DNA of 64,000 nt from an uncultured Collinsella sp. (GCA_900548265.1 URKG01000005.1:1-64000); one strand, 5' to 3'; shown: positions 37,420 through 47,105, numbered from the stretch's first letter. The notes: generated from the sequence alone by a model not told the origin. Program-made: numbers and translations.

Positions 37420-38333
37420 TACAGCACGCCTCCGATCATCAGCAGCAACTGCGCGGTAATGCAGCCAAAGATGAGCGAATCGCTGCGGTCAAGCATGCCG
37501 CCGTGGCCCGGGATGAGATTGCCGGAATCTTTGACGCCCACACCGCGCTTGATGCGTGACTCAATGAGGTCGCCGATAACGCCCAGGATGGAGACGACCA
37601 CGCCGCACAACAGTGCATAGGGCAGGCTCAGCTTATAGAAGTGCGTTGCCCACAGGATGAACCAGATCAAGACAGAGCCCAAGATGCCGCCGACAAAGCC
37701 CTCCCAGCTCTTTTTGGGAGAGATCTTGGGAACCATCTTATGCTTCCCGATGCGGCTGCCCACGATGTAGGCAAACGAGTCGGAGACCCAAAGGGACGCG
37801 CAAACGCCCACCGAAAGCAGGGCGCCGGCAAAACCGGGCACGGCATCGCGCAGCAGCACGATAGCCGACAGCATAAAGCCAGTGTAGATAGGGCCCATGA
37901 GCGTCACGGCAACGTCAGAGATGCGAGTGCGCGGAGACCAGACATACCAGATACCAACCGCAAGCATCAAAGCGAACAGCAGGGCGTTCAACAGCAGCGA
38001 ATCGCCCAGAGCCGAGAGCGGAAAGAGCACGGCGGCAGCGATTCCAAGGCGCTCGTTGGCAACCTTGCCGTCGAGCCTCGTCATGCGGAAGAACTCGTAG
38101 CAGCACAGACCGCTCATGACGGACACGAAGATAGCCGTGGGCACAATACCCAAAACCAGGCACAGGATAAAGACAACGGCATAGACGATGCCGGCGGCGG
38201 CACGGGTAATAAAGCCCGCCAGCCACGACCCGGAGCTGCCCTTCGATGCAGGCGCTCCTGCAGTGGCAGCCTTACGCGCGGGCGTCGCGGAAGTAGGAGC
38301 CTTGGAAGCGGATGCCTTGGGACGTTCGGACAC
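37419..38333 (-). CDS. cdsA: Phosphatidate cytidylyltransferase
   Basis: Makes CDP-diacylglycerol for phospholipid synthesis. The 304-residue membrane protein has several hydrophobic helices and the family signature from SPKKSWEGFVGG to GVKDSGNLIPGHGGMLDRSDS. An Ala/Ser/Lys-rich N-terminal stretch of about 45 residues precedes the first helix. GTG start with GAGGAGG 7 nt upstream. Confidence 0.95.
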   Translation of the reverse strand: MSERPKASASKAPTSATPARKAATAGAPASKGSSGSWLAGFITRAAAGIVYAVVFILCLVLGIVPTAIFVSVMSGLCCYEFFRMTRLDGKVANERLGIAAAVLFPLSALGDSLLLNALLFALMLAVGIWYVWSPRTRISDVAVTLMGPIYTGFMLSAIVLLRDAVPGFAGALLSVGVCASLWVSDSFAYIVGSRIGKHKMVPKISPKKSWEGFVGGILGSVLIWFILWATHFYKLSLPYALLCGVVVSILGVIGDLIESRIKRGVGVKDSGNLIPGHGGMLDRSDSLIFGCITAQLLLMIGGVL

Positions 38334-38335
38334 GA

Positions 38336-39130
38336 TTAAGCCTCCTCGGTCTTGCTCAGTCCACCAAACCTACGGTCGCGACCCTGGAAGGCCAAAATGG
38401 CGTCGACAAGGCCCCAACGATCAAAGTCGGGCCAATAGGTATCAGTGACATAGAACTCGGAATAAGCAACCTGCCACAGCAGATAGTTCGAAAGACGAAG
38501 CTCGCCGGAGGTGCGAATCACAAGCTCCGGATCGGGCAGCCCAGCGGTGTACAGGTGCGAAGCAACCATATCATCGTCGATAGCGGCGGGATCGATCTTG
38601 CCGGCAGCCGCATCAAGTGCGATCTGGCGGACAGCGCGGGTGATCTCAGCACGGGCACCGTAGTTAACGGCCAGCGCCAGCGTCATACCGGTATGGTCGG
38701 CGCACTCGGCAAGGCCGCGCTCAAAGACGTCGCGGGTCTTCTTGGGCAGCGCGGAAATATCGCCCAAAAAGACAACGCGAACGTTCTCACGCTTAAGCAG
38801 CGGTAGCTCATCGATAAACGTCTTGGCAAACAGGTGCATCAGAACGTTGACTTCGTGCTGAGGGCGATTCCAGTTTTCGGTCGAAAATGCATAGGCCGAA
38901 AGCACGTCGACGCCCAGGCGCACGCAGGCGGTAATGATCTCGCGCAGCGAGACGATGCCGGCCTTGTGGCCTTCGGTGCGGGCAAGACCGCGCGCCGTGG
39001 CCCAACGGCCGTTGCCGTCCATGATGCATGAAATATGATGCGGGATGTTATTGAGGTCAAGGTCGGAAAAACCGACGCCCGCAGGGGCGTCGGCAAAGTA
39101 CTCGACCAGTTTATGCTCGTCGTATTGCAC
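38336..39130 (-). CDS. uppS: Isoprenyl transferase (undecaprenyl diphosphate synthase)
   Basis: Cis-prenyltransferase that builds the C55 carrier for peptidoglycan. The 264-residue product has the MDGNGRWA catalytic motif, GHKAG, FSTENWNRP and RTSGELRLSNYLLWQ. GTG start with GGAG 7 nt upstream, 1 nt after the frr stop. Together with ispG, dxr and cdsA this makes a lipid-precursor block. Confidence 0.95.
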   Translation of the reverse strand: MQYDEHKLVEYFADAPAGVGFSDLDLNNIPHHISCIMDGNGRWATARGLARTEGHKAGIVSLREIITACVRLGVDVLSAYAFSTENWNRPQHEVNVLMHLFAKTFIDELPLLKRENVRVVFLGDISALPKKTRDVFERGLAECADHTGMTLALAVNYGARAEITRAVRQIALDAAAGKIDPAAIDDDMVASHLYTAGLPDPELVIRTSGELRLSNYLLWQVAYSEFYVTDTYWPDFDRWGLVDAILAFQGRDRRFGGLSKTEEA

Positions 39131-39131
39131 C

Positions 39132-39668
39132 TTAGATCTCCATGACCTCGGCTTCTTTTTCCTTCAGAAGCTCCTCGACCTTGGCGACATACTCGTCGGT
39201 ATGCTTCTGGACCTTGGCCTGCTCGCGACGGACATCGTCCTCGGTGAGCTCCTCGTCGCGCTCGAGCTTATTGTTAAAGTCGCGGCGGATGTTGCGGATG
39301 GAGACCTTGGCCTGCTCGGCGTACTCGCGGCACTCCTTAACGAGCTCGCGACGACGCTCCTCGGTGGGAGCCGGGAACGGCAGACGCACGACAGTACCAT
39401 CGGAGTTGGGGGTAATGCCCAGGTCGGAGGCACTGATGGCCTTGACGATGGCATTGATGAGCGCCTTATCCCACGGCTCGATAAGCAGCATGTGGGCCTC
39501 GGGGGTCTTAACGGCGGCAACCTGTGTGACGGGCGTGGGAACACCGTAGTAGTCGACAGTGATGTCGGACAGGATGTTGGCGTTAGCGCGGCCAGTGCGG
39601 ACCTTGGAGAAGTTATGCTTGAGGGACTCGAGTGACTTGTCCATGTGGGCGGTGATGTTCTCTGCCAT
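39132..39668 (-). CDS. frr: Ribosome recycling factor
   Basis: Splits the post-termination ribosome with EF-G. The 178-residue product has the central VRTGRANANIL motif and the conserved C-terminal helix region DEYVAKVEELLKEKEAEV. It lies 2 nt downstream of pyrH. Confidence 0.97.
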   Translation of the reverse strand: MAENITAHMDKSLESLKHNFSKVRTGRANANILSDITVDYYGVPTPVTQVAAVKTPEAHMLLIEPWDKALINAIVKAISASDLGITPNSDGTVVRLPFPAPTEERRRELVKECREYAEQAKVSIRNIRRDFNNKLERDEELTEDDVRREQAKVQKHTDEYVAKVEELLKEKEAEVMEI

Positions 39669-39670
39669 GC

Positions 39671-40393
39671 TTAATCCTCCTGATAGACGAGCGTGCCGAC
39701 GGGCTCACCCGCGAGCGCGCGCTTGACGGTGTCCTCGCCATCGATGTTGAGGACCAAAATGGGCATACGGTTGTCCTGGCAAAGAGCCGTAGCCGTGGAA
39801 TCCATAACCTGCAGGCCGCGAACGAGCACCTCGTGATAGGTGATCTTGTCAAAGCGGACGGCGTCGGCGCACTTGACGGGATCCTTGTCGTAGATGCCAT
39901 CGACCTTAGTGGCTTTAATCAGAATCTCGGCACCGATCTCACAGGCACGAAGGGCCGCGGCGGTGTCAGTCGTAAAGTACGGATTACCCGATCCGGCGGC
40001 AAAGATTACGACGTTGCCCTTGGACAGGTGGTTGATAGCGCGACGGCGAATATAGGGCTCGCAGATCTCGTTCATCTGGATAGCGCTCATCACGCGGCAG
40101 GGAACATCGTTGTGCTCGAAGGCATCCTGCAGGGCAAGCGCGTTCATAACGGTAGCGAGCATACCCATGTAATCGGCCTGGGCGCGCTCCATACCACCGG
40201 CGGCGCCGGCCATGCCGCGGAAAATGTTGCCGCCGCCAACAACGACGCCGACCTCATGACCAACGGCGAGCAGCTCCTTGACCTGCTTGGCAAGATGGTC
40301 GGTAACCTTGGGGTCGATGCCGTAGTTGCCATCGCCCATCAGCGCTTCACCGGAGAGCTTCAGAAGCACGCGTTTATATCGGATGTCGGACAA
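39671..40393 (-). CDS. pyrH: UMP kinase
   Basis: Phosphorylates UMP to UDP; bacterial amino-acid-kinase family. The 240-residue product has LLKLSGEALMG and GGGNIFRG plus the TDTAAALRA region. TTG start preceded by AAAGGAGG. The usual rpsB-tsf-pyrH-frr order is kept, but a terminator after tsf separates the first pair from this unit. Confidence 0.96.
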   Translation of the reverse strand: MSDIRYKRVLLKLSGEALMGDGNYGIDPKVTDHLAKQVKELLAVGHEVGVVVGGGNIFRGMAGAAGGMERAQADYMGMLATVMNALALQDAFEHNDVPCRVMSAIQMNEICEPYIRRRAINHLSKGNVVIFAAGSGNPYFTTDTAAALRACEIGAEILIKATKVDGIYDKDPVKCADAVRFDKITYHEVLVRGLQVMDSTATALCQDNRMPILVLNIDGEDTVKRALAGEPVGTLVYQED

Positions 40394-40450
40394 AGCGATC
40401 CTCCTTTAATTAGACTCATAACATAATATCAAAGGCTTAACGGGGAGCCA

Positions 40451-40490
40451 TGAAAAAGCAGGCTGTGAGTAAAACCCACAGCCTGCTCAT
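40451..40490 (-). terminator. Rho-independent terminator of rpsB-tsf
   Basis: On the minus strand GAGCAGGCTGTGGGT pairs with ACTCACAGCCTGCT (12 bp plus loop), followed by TTTTTC. Confidence 0.9.
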
Positions 40491-40510
40491 TACCAGCTAC
40501 AAGAGCTTAT

Positions 40511-41380
40511 TTACTCGCCACGGACCAGACGGTCAAAGGCAACGACGGTAATGGTGTCGCCGAGCTCCTTGGAGACCTGCTCAGCATACTTCTTGATGGT
40601 GAGGGAGCTGTCCTTGATGAACTCCTGCTCGGTGAGCACGGACTGCTTGTAGAACTTCTCCAGACGGCCAACAGCCATCTTCTCCTGGATAGCCTCGGGC
40701 TTGCCGGACTCGGCAGCCTGAGCCATGTAGATCTGCTTCTCGTGCTCGACGGTCTCGGCCGGAACCTGATCGCGGGTAGCGCAAATCGGGGCGACGGCGG
40801 CAACCTGAAGGGCAACGTCGTGAGCAAAGGTCTTGAAGGACTCAGCCTGAGCGGTCTCGGCCTTCTCGAAAGCAAACTCGACGAGAACGCCGATCTTACC
40901 ACCCATGTGGATGTAAGAAGCGAGAGCGCCGTTTTCGGCCTTGCGGGCGGCGAAACGGGAGATCTTCATGTTCTCGCCCATGATGTGAATCATCTCGGTG
41001 AGCTCGGAGGAAACGGTCTCCTCGCCCATCGGCTTCTCGAGCAGAGCGTCGACGTCAGCAGGCTCGGTGGTAGCGACAACCTCAGCGACCTTGGAAGCAA
41101 AGCCGGTGAACTTAGCGTTGGAGCCAACGAAGTCGGTCTCGCAGGAGAGCTCGAGCAGAGCGCCGGTCTTGCCGTCCTCGGAGACGAACGCGGCGACAGC
41201 GCCCTCGTTGGTCTCACGGCCAGCCTTCTTGGCAGCCTTGGCGAGGCCGTTCTTGCGCAGAACGTCGACAGCGGCGTCCATGTCGCCGTCAGCCTCGACG
41301 AGAGCCTTCTTGCACTCCATCATCGGAGAGTCGGTCATCTCGCGGAGCTGCTTGACCATAGCGGCGGTAATCTGGGCCAT
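40511..41380 (-). CDS. tsf: Translation elongation factor Ts
   Basis: Nucleotide exchange factor for EF-Tu. The 289-residue product starts MAQITAAMVKQLREMTDSPM, has the MMECKKALVEADGD N-terminal module and the conserved HDVALQVAA segment. AAAGGAAC lies before the ATG. Downstream partner of rpsB. Confidence 0.97.
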   Translation of the reverse strand: MAQITAAMVKQLREMTDSPMMECKKALVEADGDMDAAVDVLRKNGLAKAAKKAGRETNEGAVAAFVSEDGKTGALLELSCETDFVGSNAKFTGFASKVAEVVATTEPADVDALLEKPMGEETVSSELTEMIHIMGENMKISRFAARKAENGALASYIHMGGKIGVLVEFAFEKAETAQAESFKTFAHDVALQVAAVAPICATRDQVPAETVEHEKQIYMAQAAESGKPEAIQEKMAVGRLEKFYKQSVLTEQEFIKDSSLTIKKYAEQVSKELGDTITVVAFDRLVRGE

Positions 41381-41425
41381 TGTGGTTCCTTTCAAAGAGA
41401 TGAAAAAGAATTAACTAAGACTGAT

Positions 41426-42154
41426 TTACTCGGCCTTGGGCTCAGCGGCCATCTCGGCCTCGGAGACCTGCTCCTTGCCGGAGCCAGCGAGGCAGGCGTC
41501 AGCCATGAGCTCGCACATAAGGGTGACAGCGGAGATAGCGTCATCGTTGCAGGGGATGCCGTACTCGACCTCGTCGGGATCGGAGTTGGTGTCGATCAGG
41601 GCGACGACGGGGATGTTCAGGCGCTGGGCCTCCTTGATGGCGTTCTCCTCGCGCTTGGTGTCGATGACGAAGAGAGCCTGGGGCAGACCCTTCATGTCGC
41701 GGGCGCCACCGAGGTTGGTCTGGAGCTTGGTGAGCTCCTTACCAAGCACAGCCTGCTCCTTCTTGGGAAGCACTGCCATGCGGCCGTCCTCGACCATGGC
41801 CTCGAGCTCCTCCATGCGGTTGATGCGGGAGCGGATGGTGACGAAGTTGGTCAGCATGCCACCGAGCCAACGCTGGTTGATGTAAGGCATGTTGGCGCGC
41901 TCAGCGGCGTTCTTGACGGCCTCCTGAGCCTGCTTCTTGGTGCCGACGAACAGCACGTTGCCACCCTTGGCGACGTTCTTGACGAAGGTGTAGGCCTGGT
42001 CGGCGTCGAGAATGGTCTGCTTGAGGTCGAGGATGTAGATGCCGTTGCGCTCGCCGAAGATGAACGGCTTCATCTTGGGGTTCCAGCGACGGGTCTGGTG
42101 ACCGAAGTGGCAGCCGGCCTCGAGCAGGGTGCGGATATTAATCTTGGTAGCCAT
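41426..42154 (-). CDS. rpsB: 30S ribosomal protein S2
   Basis: Small-subunit protein needed for S1 binding. The 242-residue product has the LLEAGCHFGHQTRRWNPKM start and the QRWLGGMLTNF motif. CAGGAGG precedes the ATG. It has a leader of about 130 nt downstream of a strong promoter. Confidence 0.97.
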   Translation of the reverse strand: MATKINIRTLLEAGCHFGHQTRRWNPKMKPFIFGERNGIYILDLKQTILDADQAYTFVKNVAKGGNVLFVGTKKQAQEAVKNAAERANMPYINQRWLGGMLTNFVTIRSRINRMEELEAMVEDGRMAVLPKKEQAVLGKELTKLQTNLGGARDMKGLPQALFVIDTKREENAIKEAQRLNIPVVALIDTNSDPDEVEYGIPCNDDAISAVTLMCELMADACLAGSGKEQVSEAEMAAEPKAE

Positions 42155-42295
42155 GTTAAACCTCCTGTGGTTTGCCTCCGCGCGGGGTCATCCTCCAAAA
42201 CCAACCCGGACATGTGCTACCAAAGCCCGGGCACCACGGTATGAAGTAGCCGCGCGTGCGTGATAAAAACCTGTTGCCGTGAAGCAACCCGATGA

Positions 42296-42324
42296 ATGAT
42301 AGCAGGATTACCTCTTCCTGCCAA
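42296..42324 (-). promoter_or_regulatory. rpsB-tsf promoter
   Basis: Minus-strand TTGGCA, 17-bp spacer, TATCAT with a TG extension; each hexamer matches the consensus at 5 of 6. The transcript would have a leader of about 135 nt before rpsB, long enough for the S2 autoregulatory structures known elsewhere. Confidence 0.75.
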
Positions 42325-42380
42325 CCCGCAATCAAAACCACACACCTAAATGTGCATCGACCCCCGGGGGCCGCGAAAGG

Positions 42381-43301
42381 CTATTCGCCACGAGGATGAG
42401 CTTGAGCAACGGCACGCTTAAGCCGATCGGGCGTAAGATGCGTATAGATTTGCGTCGTGGACAGACTCGCATGTCCCAGCAGCTCTTGAACCGAACGCAG
42501 GTCCGCGCCGCCCTCGAGCAGATCGGTCGCAAAGGTATGGCGCATCGCATGCGGCGCGATGTCGGCCGGAATGCCGGCGAGATTCGCCAGCATATGGAAC
42601 CGTCGCCTGAGCATGGCAGAACTCATGCGGTTGCCGCGCACAGAAATAAACAGCGGATGCAGACCGGCTGCCGCGTCGTGGTGCTTTGCCTGGGCGAGCA
42701 GCTCCGGTCTCCCCCGCTCGACATAGGTGCGCGTCGCCTCGAGTGCGCGACGATACAGGGGAACGATGCGCTCCTTGCTGCCTTTGCCCCAAAGGCGAAC
42801 CACGCGCTCCGACCAAGCGATGGATTCCACGTTAAGCGCGGCAAGCTCCGAGATGCGGGCACCCGAGGCATAGAGCAGCTCGAGCATCGCCGCATCGCGC
42901 AGTCCCACGGGCGTCGAAGTATCAGGCGTCTTGAGCAGCGCCTCGACCTGTTGGGTCGTCAGCACACCGGGCAGGTCGCGCGGCAGCTTGGGCGACGCGA
43001 TCGCCGAGACCGCATCGCCCTCGACAATCCCCTCGGCAGCCATCCAACGATAGAGCGACCGAATAGCCGACAAATGCGCGGCAATGGTGCGAGGCGCCAC
43101 CTGCTCGCGCGAAAACTCGGCCAAATATGCGCGGACGGTACGCACATCGGCCATGCGCGCATCGACACCCGTACGCTCGCACCAGGCAGCAAAGCGCTCC
43201 AACCGCGATCCATAGGCAGTCACCGTATTGGGAGAGAGCCCCTCGACACGTGCGATGTAGGCGATAAACGAGTCGACGGTATCGTACAGGTCAAAGGCTA
43301 T
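42381..43301 (-). CDS. xerC: Tyrosine recombinase XerC, apparent AUA start
   Basis: Chromosome dimer resolution recombinase family. The catalytic set is visible: Arg in SGARISEL, Lys in GKGSKER, HxxR in HAMRHTF, HAS and Tyr in GHASLSTTQIYTH. The first ATG/GTG/TTG in frame is a GTG at 43223, which would cut off part of the N-terminal SAM-like domain. Reading back to an ATA at 43301 restores FDLYDTVDSFIAYIARVEGL and a 306-residue protein, the family length. That ATA overlaps the trmFO stop as ATAG. Assignment to XerC rather than XerD or another XerC-like enzyme is by context with trmFO and dprA. Confidence 0.85.
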   Translation of the reverse strand: MAFDLYDTVDSFIAYIARVEGLSPNTVTAYGSRLERFAAWCERTGVDARMADVRTVRAYLAEFSREQVAPRTIAAHLSAIRSLYRWMAAEGIVEGDAVSAIASPKLPRDLPGVLTTQQVEALLKTPDTSTPVGLRDAAMLELLYASGARISELAALNVESIAWSERVVRLWGKGSKERIVPLYRRALEATRTYVERGRPELLAQAKHHDAAAGLHPLFISVRGNRMSSAMLRRRFHMLANLAGIPADIAPHAMRHTFATDLLEGGADLRSVQELLGHASLSTTQIYTHLTPDRLKRAVAQAHPRGE

Positions 43302-44635
43302 GACCGGTCGCCCCCAAACAAGTCGGAACGCGTGGCCAAGTAGGCATCGAGGGCCTCGAGCGCGCGATCCGCATATGCCTGGTAGCGGTCGCGTTTACTG
43401 CGGCGCTTGCCGTCCTCGAGCGGTGGCACCAAGCCAAAGTTAACGTGCATGGGCTGATAGCCCACCGTTGCCGGATCGGTCGCATAGCCCACGAGCGCGC
43501 CCAGGGCACCCACGCGAGGAAGCTCAACAGGAGCCGCACCGATAGCCTCGGCATAGGTGTTGAGCGCAGCGAGCAAACCGGTCGCCACGGCCTCCATATA
43601 GCCTTCGGTGCCGGTGATCTGACCGGCGAGGCGCACGCTCGTACCGGGCACGGCAAAGGTGCCGTCAAGAACGTGCGGCGCATCGACAAAGGTATTGCGG
43701 TGCATGACGCCATAACGGAAGAACTCGGCATTCTCCAGGCCCGGAACCATATGGAAGACACGCTTCTGCTCGCCAAAAGTCAGATTTGTCTGGAAGCCCA
43801 CCAGGTTATAGGCGGTCTTTTCCTTGTTCTCGGCACGCAGCTGAATCGCCGCCCAGGGACGACGACCGGTACGCGGGTCGGTCAGGCCGACGGGCTTCAT
43901 GGCGCCAAAGCGGATAGCATCCTTGCCGGTGCGGGCGACTTCCTCGGCAGGCTGACAGGCCTGGAACAGGTCGCCACCCTCAAAGTCCTTGAGCACCACG
44001 CGGTCGGCGGTGGTGAGTGCCTCGATAAAGGCCTCGTACTCCTCCTTATTGAGCGGAGCGTTGAGATAGTCGCCGCTCCCCTGCTCCTCGTAGCGCGACT
44101 GCGAGAACAGCACGTCCATATCGAGCGTGGAGGCATCGACGATTGGCGCGGCAGCATCAAAGAACGCCAAGGCGTCGCCACCGACGAGCTTCATGACCTC
44201 TTCGCTCAATGCCGGTGAACACAGCGGGCCCGCGGCAATGACCACGTGGCCCTCGGGAATCTGCGTGACCTCGCCGTGCACGACCTCGATATTGGGTCGA
44301 GCGGCAACCTCGGCCTCGACAAGCTCGGAAAACTTGACGCGGTCGACCGCCAGGGCACCGCCGGCGGGAACGGCCGCACGATGGGCACAATCGAGCAGCA
44401 CCGAACCCATGCGCTCGAGCTCGGCCTTAAGCAGGCCAGCAGCGGAATCCGGACGGGTTGACTTAAACGAATTTGAGCAGACAAGCTCGGCCAAGTGATC
44501 GGTATGGTGGGCCGGAGAGCTCACCTGGGGGCGCATCTCGCACAGCTTTACGGCAAACCCGCGATCTGCCAGCTGGATCGCACATTCCGAACCCGCCAGA
44601 CCGCCACCGATAACCGTCACCTGATCGAACTGCAT
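43298..44635 (-). CDS. trmFO: Methylenetetrahydrofolate-tRNA (uracil-5-)-methyltransferase TrmFO
   Basis: Folate- and FAD-dependent enzyme that makes m5U54 in tRNA. The 445-residue product has the dinucleotide motif VIGGGLAGSECA, CEMRP and the folate-binding region around LVCSNSFKS. ATG 44635 is preferred over an upstream TTG because AAAGGTG lies at normal spacing. It lies between dprA and xerC, a standard Gram-positive arrangement. Confidence 0.95.
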   Translation of the reverse strand: MQFDQVTVIGGGLAGSECAIQLADRGFAVKLCEMRPQVSSPAHHTDHLAELVCSNSFKSTRPDSAAGLLKAELERMGSVLLDCAHRAAVPAGGALAVDRVKFSELVEAEVAARPNIEVVHGEVTQIPEGHVVIAAGPLCSPALSEEVMKLVGGDALAFFDAAAPIVDASTLDMDVLFSQSRYEEQGSGDYLNAPLNKEEYEAFIEALTTADRVVLKDFEGGDLFQACQPAEEVARTGKDAIRFGAMKPVGLTDPRTGRRPWAAIQLRAENKEKTAYNLVGFQTNLTFGEQKRVFHMVPGLENAEFFRYGVMHRNTFVDAPHVLDGTFAVPGTSVRLAGQITGTEGYMEAVATGLLAALNTYAEAIGAAPVELPRVGALGALVGYATDPATVGYQPMHVNFGLVPPLEDGKRRSKRDRYQAYADRALEALDAYLATRSDLFGGDRS

Positions 44636-44649
44636 CTGCAAACACCTTT

Positions 44650-45585
44650 CTAATTGACACGCTTTCCATTGTGACCGAAGGGCGTCTGGGCGTGAAGCGC
44701 AAACTTTGAGGGCGCATACCTTCCATCCATCATGCGCTCGATAAGACCCTCGAGCTCGAGCGAGCCCAAGAGTTTGAGCACGCCGACAGCATCAAGCGAG
44801 ACGAGTGCGGCAATGTCTTCGACCTTGAGCGGCGAGGCGATGAGCGCGTGCATCACGGCCTGCTGCGTGGGGTCCAGGTCAGCGATGCCAGGTGCATCGG
44901 GACGCGAGTAGCGCAGCGTGCCGTAGATGCGCGAGATGGCCATCTCGATTGATTCCTCGTCGATGATGCAGCAGGCTCCGTTAGCGATGAGATAGTTGGT
45001 CCCGCGCGACTCGGGCGAAAGAATGGAGCCCGGCACCGCAAGGAGCTCTCGTCCCAGGTCCATAGCGGCCTCGGCGGTAGAGAACGTACCCGAAGGCATG
45101 CCCGCCTCGGAAACAAAGAGCGCCTGCGACAAGGCGGCGATTACACGATTGCGCCGCGGAAAGGCGAACTTACGCGGTCCCATACCCCACGGCGAAATCG
45201 AAACGACCGCGCCGCCCGTATCGAGTGTGCGCGCGATGAGACCGGCGCTCGAGCGCGGATAGACAACATCGGCGCCGGTCCCCAGCACCACGATGTGTTT
45301 GCCCCCGGCGTTGACCGCAGCCCAACCCGACGCCTGGTCGCAGCCGACCGCACCGCCCGAGACCACCGTCACCCCCGCCTCAACCGCCACCTTTGCCGCA
45401 AGCTCTGCCACGGCAAGACCATAAGGCGAGGCCTTACGCGCGCCGATGATGGAGAGCGCAGGCGTCGATAACACGGCGGGGTCGCCACGCACATATAAGG
45501 TCTGGGGCACATCCGGGAGCTCCAAAACGGTCTTGGGATACAGCGCATCACCTGGATGCAGCTCGAAGGTCCCCTCGGCCATCAT
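44650..45585 (-). CDS. dprA: DNA processing protein DprA/Smf
   Basis: Binds incoming single-stranded DNA during transformation and loads RecA. The 311-residue product consists of the Rossmann-like core (LYVRGDPAVL, GARKASPYG, VVSGGAVGCDQASGWAA, VLGTGADVVYP, GTNYLIANGA) and a C-terminal winged helix (LDPTQQAVMHALIAS). The N-terminal SAM domain of many DprA proteins is absent if the start is ATG 45585, which has GGAGGGACCA before it and overlaps the comM stop as ATGA. Core motifs deviate a little (SGGAVGCD for SGLA-GID). Confidence 0.9.
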   Translation of the reverse strand: MMAEGTFELHPGDALYPKTVLELPDVPQTLYVRGDPAVLSTPALSIIGARKASPYGLAVAELAAKVAVEAGVTVVSGGAVGCDQASGWAAVNAGGKHIVVLGTGADVVYPRSSAGLIARTLDTGGAVVSISPWGMGPRKFAFPRRNRVIAALSQALFVSEAGMPSGTFSTAEAAMDLGRELLAVPGSILSPESRGTNYLIANGACCIIDEESIEMAISRIYGTLRYSRPDAPGIADLDPTQQAVMHALIASPLKVEDIAALVSLDAVGVLKLLGSLELEGLIERMMDGRYAPSKFALHAQTPFGHNGKRVN

Positions 45586-47105
45586 TGGTCCCTCCTTCCC
45601 TGATACATCGCCGCCTCGAGCACGTGATCCTGCGTCACCCGTTCGCTTTCGGCAACATCGGCGATCGTGCGTGCAATGCGCACCAGGCGCACGATGCCGC
45701 GACCCGTCAGATGCGTGCGCTTCGACAGGCCGAGCACGCATTTCTCGGCAGCCCCATCAAGCCCAAAGGTCGAAACGACGCCGTCAATGGAGCGCGACTC
45801 ATCTTCCTCGGCCTCGGTGTCCGCATCGTCCATACGGGATTCACGCCAGGCGCGAAAGGCGCGCCCACGCACGACGTAATCGCGCAGCTCGGCCGATGAC
45901 ATACCCTCCGCGCCCTCAATGATCACCTGGGGATCGGGGCGGGTCACGTCGATCATCATGTCGATGCGATCAGCCAAAGGACCGCGCAACTTGCCCCGAT
46001 AGCGCTCGACCATCGCCGCCGAGCAGCGACACGGCACTTCGCGATCGCCCAAAAACCCGCAGGGGCAGGGATTGCTCGCGGCCAGCAGCTGAAAGCGCGA
46101 CGGGAACGTAAAGGCCCCGTCAACGCGCACGATCCTCACGTACCCACGCTCGATGGGCTGACGCAGCGTCTGCAGCACGCCGGTGGGAAACTCGGCGAGC
46201 TCGTCCAAAAAGAGCACGCCGCCATGAGCCAAGCTAATTTCGCCCGGATGCACCGGACGCCCGCCGCCGATGAGTCCCGCCGTCGAAATGCTGTGATGCG
46301 GGCTGCGGAAGGGGCGATGCCCCGCAAGCAGTCCATCGATGTTCTCGCCCAAGACCGAATGGATGCACAGCGCCTCCTGCTGATCCTCGAGAGAAAGCTC
46401 GGGCAAAATGCCCGTCATGCGCCGCGCAAGCATGGTCTTGCCCGAACCGGGCGAGCCGATCATGAGCAATCCGAGCTCGCCGGCGGCCGCAAGCGCCATG
46501 CCACGCTTGGCGACCTCCTGCCCCAGCACGTCGGCATAATCGAGCTCGGGATCAAAGGTCGCCTCGAGCACTTCAGAATCCAGGTAATGCCGTGCGGCAT
46601 CCCCCATGCCATGGGCAAGCTGAGATAGGTGGTCGATAAACCCGCAGTCAACGCCCGCAAGCGGGACATGCTGATCGGACCTACCGGCGATAAAGGAAAG
46701 CCCCATATCGCGCGCCAACAGCTGAAACGCCACCTCGCCCTTGACGGGCAACACCGTGCCGTCCAGACCAAGCTCACCTGCGATAAGGCAACGTTCGAGG
46801 TTGTCACGGGGAATCTGCCCATCGGCCGCCAGAACCGCGATGGCAATCGGCAGGTCAAAACCGCTGCCAGTTTTACGGATATCGCCGGGTGCCAGGTTGA
46901 CGGTAATGCCAGACCGAGGAATCTCGAAGCCGGCCGAGCGCATGGCGCACCGGATACGACCGCGCGACTCCATCACCTCCATACTCGGAATGCCAAGCAT
47001 CTGGATGCCCGGAACGCCGCCGGCAAGTGAGACCTCGACGGTGACGGGAATTGCCTCGACGCCGCGGATGCAGGCCGCGTGTACGGCAAACGTCTCAAAC
47101 GCCAT
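45582..47105 (-). CDS. comM: Mg chelatase-like AAA+ ATPase ComM/YifB
   Basis: Hexameric helicase that extends branch migration during natural transformation in other bacteria. The 507-residue product has an N-terminal Lon-protease-like domain, Walker A GSPGSGKTML, Walker B LFLDELAEF, and a C-terminal Mg-chelatase-related domain with CPCGFLGD. The start MAFETFAVHAA overlaps the yraN stop (TGATG). Between yraN and dprA, as in many genomes. Confidence 0.92.
   Translation of the reverse strand: MAFETFAVHAACIRGVEAIPVTVEVSLAGGVPGIQMLGIPSMEVMESRGRIRCAMRSAGFEIPRSGITVNLAPGDIRKTGSGFDLPIAIAVLAADGQIPRDNLERCLIAGELGLDGTVLPVKGEVAFQLLARDMGLSFIAGRSDQHVPLAGVDCGFIDHLSQLAHGMGDAARHYLDSEVLEATFDPELDYADVLGQEVAKRGMALAAAGELGLLMIGSPGSGKTMLARRMTGILPELSLEDQQEALCIHSVLGENIDGLLAGHRPFRSPHHSISTAGLIGGGRPVHPGEISLAHGGVLFLDELAEFPTGVLQTLRQPIERGYVRIVRVDGAFTFPSRFQLLAASNPCPCGFLGDREVPCRCSAAMVERYRGKLRGPLADRIDMMIDVTRPDPQVIIEGAEGMSSAELRDYVVRGRAFRAWRESRMDDADTEAEEDESRSIDGVVSTFGLDGAAEKCVLGLSKRTHLTGRGIVRLVRIARTIADVAESERVTQDHVLEAAMYQGRRDQ

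Noticed and set aside
42362..42376. CCCCCGGGGG after xerC as a terminator
   Set aside because: A short GC palindrome with no T run; may form a hairpin but does not support a terminator call.
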